From: Echinostoma caproni
Lineage: Eukaryota > Platyhelminthes > Trematoda > Plagiorchiida > Echinostomatidae
Reading direction: 5' to 3'
Assembly: GCA_900618425.1 (NCBI GenBank)
Contig: UZAN01039377.1
Location: 236,549-288,819, forward strand
DNA: 52,271 nt
This document shows, in pieces, positions 50,771-52,271 of this stretch. The notes below the pieces were generated by a model, which did not search any database, had not been told where the DNA came from, and was given only the letters and a program-made list of their open reading frames with translations. Both the position numbers and the translations under genes were made by a program. Positions within the stretch are counted from its first letter, which is position 1. Each line of letters begins with the position of its first letter.

Positions 50771-51429
50771 TATTTGGAGTCAAAGGACGAAGGACGACAG
50801 ATGTTGATAGTTGAAATCCATGATATATATCGCAGGCCTCTGATCCACGGGCTGGTAGGCTGCATTATTCGATTGAGCCGATGAAAATGGACTTCTGATA
50901 CACATCTGTCATTATCAGCCATTTGAGTAGGCGCCCAACAGTTCAGCGCGCATAACTTGCATTGTGCGAGCCGGTGCATTATCATAAACGAATTAAAGTT
51001 GCTCTAACGAACAATCTGTGTTATGTCTGCTTAAAGCTAACTATCATTAAACTGAATAAAACAGGACGTATGACGCAAACCAAATTGCGCTAACCGAAAT
51101 AGTGAATTTCATTAACTGATAGCCTCCCAGCTTTCTCTCTCCTAACGGTAAACACTTATACAATTGAATAAGTTACAACATTTTAGAAAAAGATTTAAGA
51201 TCTTTATGACTTCCGAAAAGCCTTTCTCAATAGTTTGCGGTAATCATTTACAGTATGCAAAATACGTACACATTTGACCGCTTATTAAGTAAATCAGATT
51301 GATCTTTCGGTGCACTGAAATGAAACTGATGTGATACGTATCCTCTCACCCCGTTTTCCCGTAATTAATTGCTCCACAAATGGAGCGATTCAGAAAGCGA
51401 TGCACTAGTATATGTGGAACTAAGGCGCT
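50771..51429. other. Intergenic, nothing recognised
   Basis: No gene, RNA or repeat recognised. Confidence 0.4.
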
Positions 51430-52271
51430 GCCTTCGAATACCTCAGTATGGTCGAGGGTGAGTGTCTAGGGTTGCGGCTGGTTACCCTTCCCTTGCACCT
51501 CGCGAGATGCGCCCATACGACCATGCGTCTCATATAGCCTTTGCTGAGGAAGCCCTACTCACTGCCTTCTCGTAGCGGAGGTATTTTCTCACCAAAGTGA
51601 GTGGACGAAAAGCCGACATCCTGATCTATAAGTGGGTTGGTGGATCACTGGTAGTTCATCTAGGGGAGTTGGCTAAAACCCCGTGCAAAGGGCGTATGAT
51701 CCGATGAACTGGACACCGGCTCCGAATGGATTGCGGTTTTCACACCGCCGCGCCGCGCTGCGTTGCGGGTCAGGCTTTGGCTAACCGAAGGCTGCGGTTG
51801 TGGATTCCACAAGAAAATTCACCTGCTTTGCCTGGGCAACCTGACAGTATTCAGCTCACAAGCCAGTCATGGAACGCTTTTCTTTTTTATAAAGAATATT
51901 GTACCATGATTTGCTTGGAACGCAGTCTGTCCTCCGACAGATGTGAAATATAATAAAGTAATAATGAATCATCGAGCCGTCAGCTTCGCAGATCGTTTCG
52001 CTCACACCCAAGGCTTTCCTACTGCTGACCTGGATAAGATGGAACAGCTTACGGGAGTTTCCCATGGCGGCAGCTCGTACTATCTCTGATGTGCGTTAAG
52101 TTCACCGGATTTCGCGGTCTCTGCGTAGGCTTGCGTTGAGGTTACAACTCGTTGCGAGTTGTATTTCATTATGCTCTTTGCCGATCGGGATTGATCGACG
52201 CGGAAAACCAGGTTGTCGACGTGTTAGACCACAACTAACTCAGTCAGTAGAATGCAGCGCATTTTTGATAA
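51430..52271. repeat. GC-richer, repeat-like unclassified block at the window end
   Basis: Base composition rises clearly above the AT-rich surroundings, with CG-rich strings such as CCGCCGCGCCGCGCTGCG near 51747. No long open frame is present. The sharp change in composition and the lack of coding frames suggest a non-coding part of a transposable element, for example the UTR of a retrotransposon continuing past the window. The block holds a 15-base string at 52250-52264 that is also found at 47133-47147. The family is unknown. Confidence 0.35.

Overview
The window reads as nuclear DNA of an intron-rich, AT-rich eukaryote, most likely a parasitic flatworm (digenean trematode). This inference rests on small EF-hand calcium-binding genes with GT-AG introns of 0.2-2.5 kb, splice acceptors sitting just before several start codons (a pattern that fits flatworm spliced-leader trans-splicing), a CR1-like LINE, Penelope-like elements with GIY-YIG endonucleases, and tRNA-derived SINEs. 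There are no bacterial operons, CRISPR arrays or phage genes. The species cannot be fixed from sequence reading alone.

The core content is a local family of calmodulin-like EF-hand genes. Four can be assembled completely across three coding exons each: gene A1 (+, 10560-12730, 143 aa), gene A2 (-, 26494-29651, 143 aa), gene A3 (-, 35148-38298, 142 aa) and gene B2 (+, 44632-49232, 152 aa). A fifth, B1 (+, 33785-33925), shows only the first exon. In every complete gene intron 1 is phase 0, intron 2 is phase 2 and exon 2 is exactly 95 nt, so all descend from one ancestor. Types A and B are separate subfamilies. The order A2(-) B1(+) then A3(-) B2(+) is a divergent A/B pair present twice in tandem, with A1 as an extra copy pointing the other way. 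B1 seems to have lost its second and third exons in that duplication.

The rest is dominated by decayed mobile DNA. At 2350-5116 (+) lies a 5'-damaged CR1-like LINE with endonuclease, reverse transcriptase and a pentanucleotide 3' tail. Two Penelope-like remnants lie at 21584-22746 and 23990-24607 (both -). A third lies antisense inside intron 2 of B2 (47500-48050), and a weak fourth at 32448-32616 (+). tRNA-derived SINE copies occur as a head-to-head pair at 16767-17185, and a related family lies at 23055-23275, 27905-28150 and 37285-37435. A 519-base run of N (13874-14392) is flanked by the same 18 bases on both sides. The right end holds a possible leucine-rich-repeat exon pair (50381-50770) and a GC-richer, repeat-like unclassified block (51430-52271).

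The intact genes should give small cytosolic calcium sensors or buffers with four EF-hands each. Differences in loop residues suggest that the copies differ in calcium binding, most clearly A3, whose first loop has lost key ligands.
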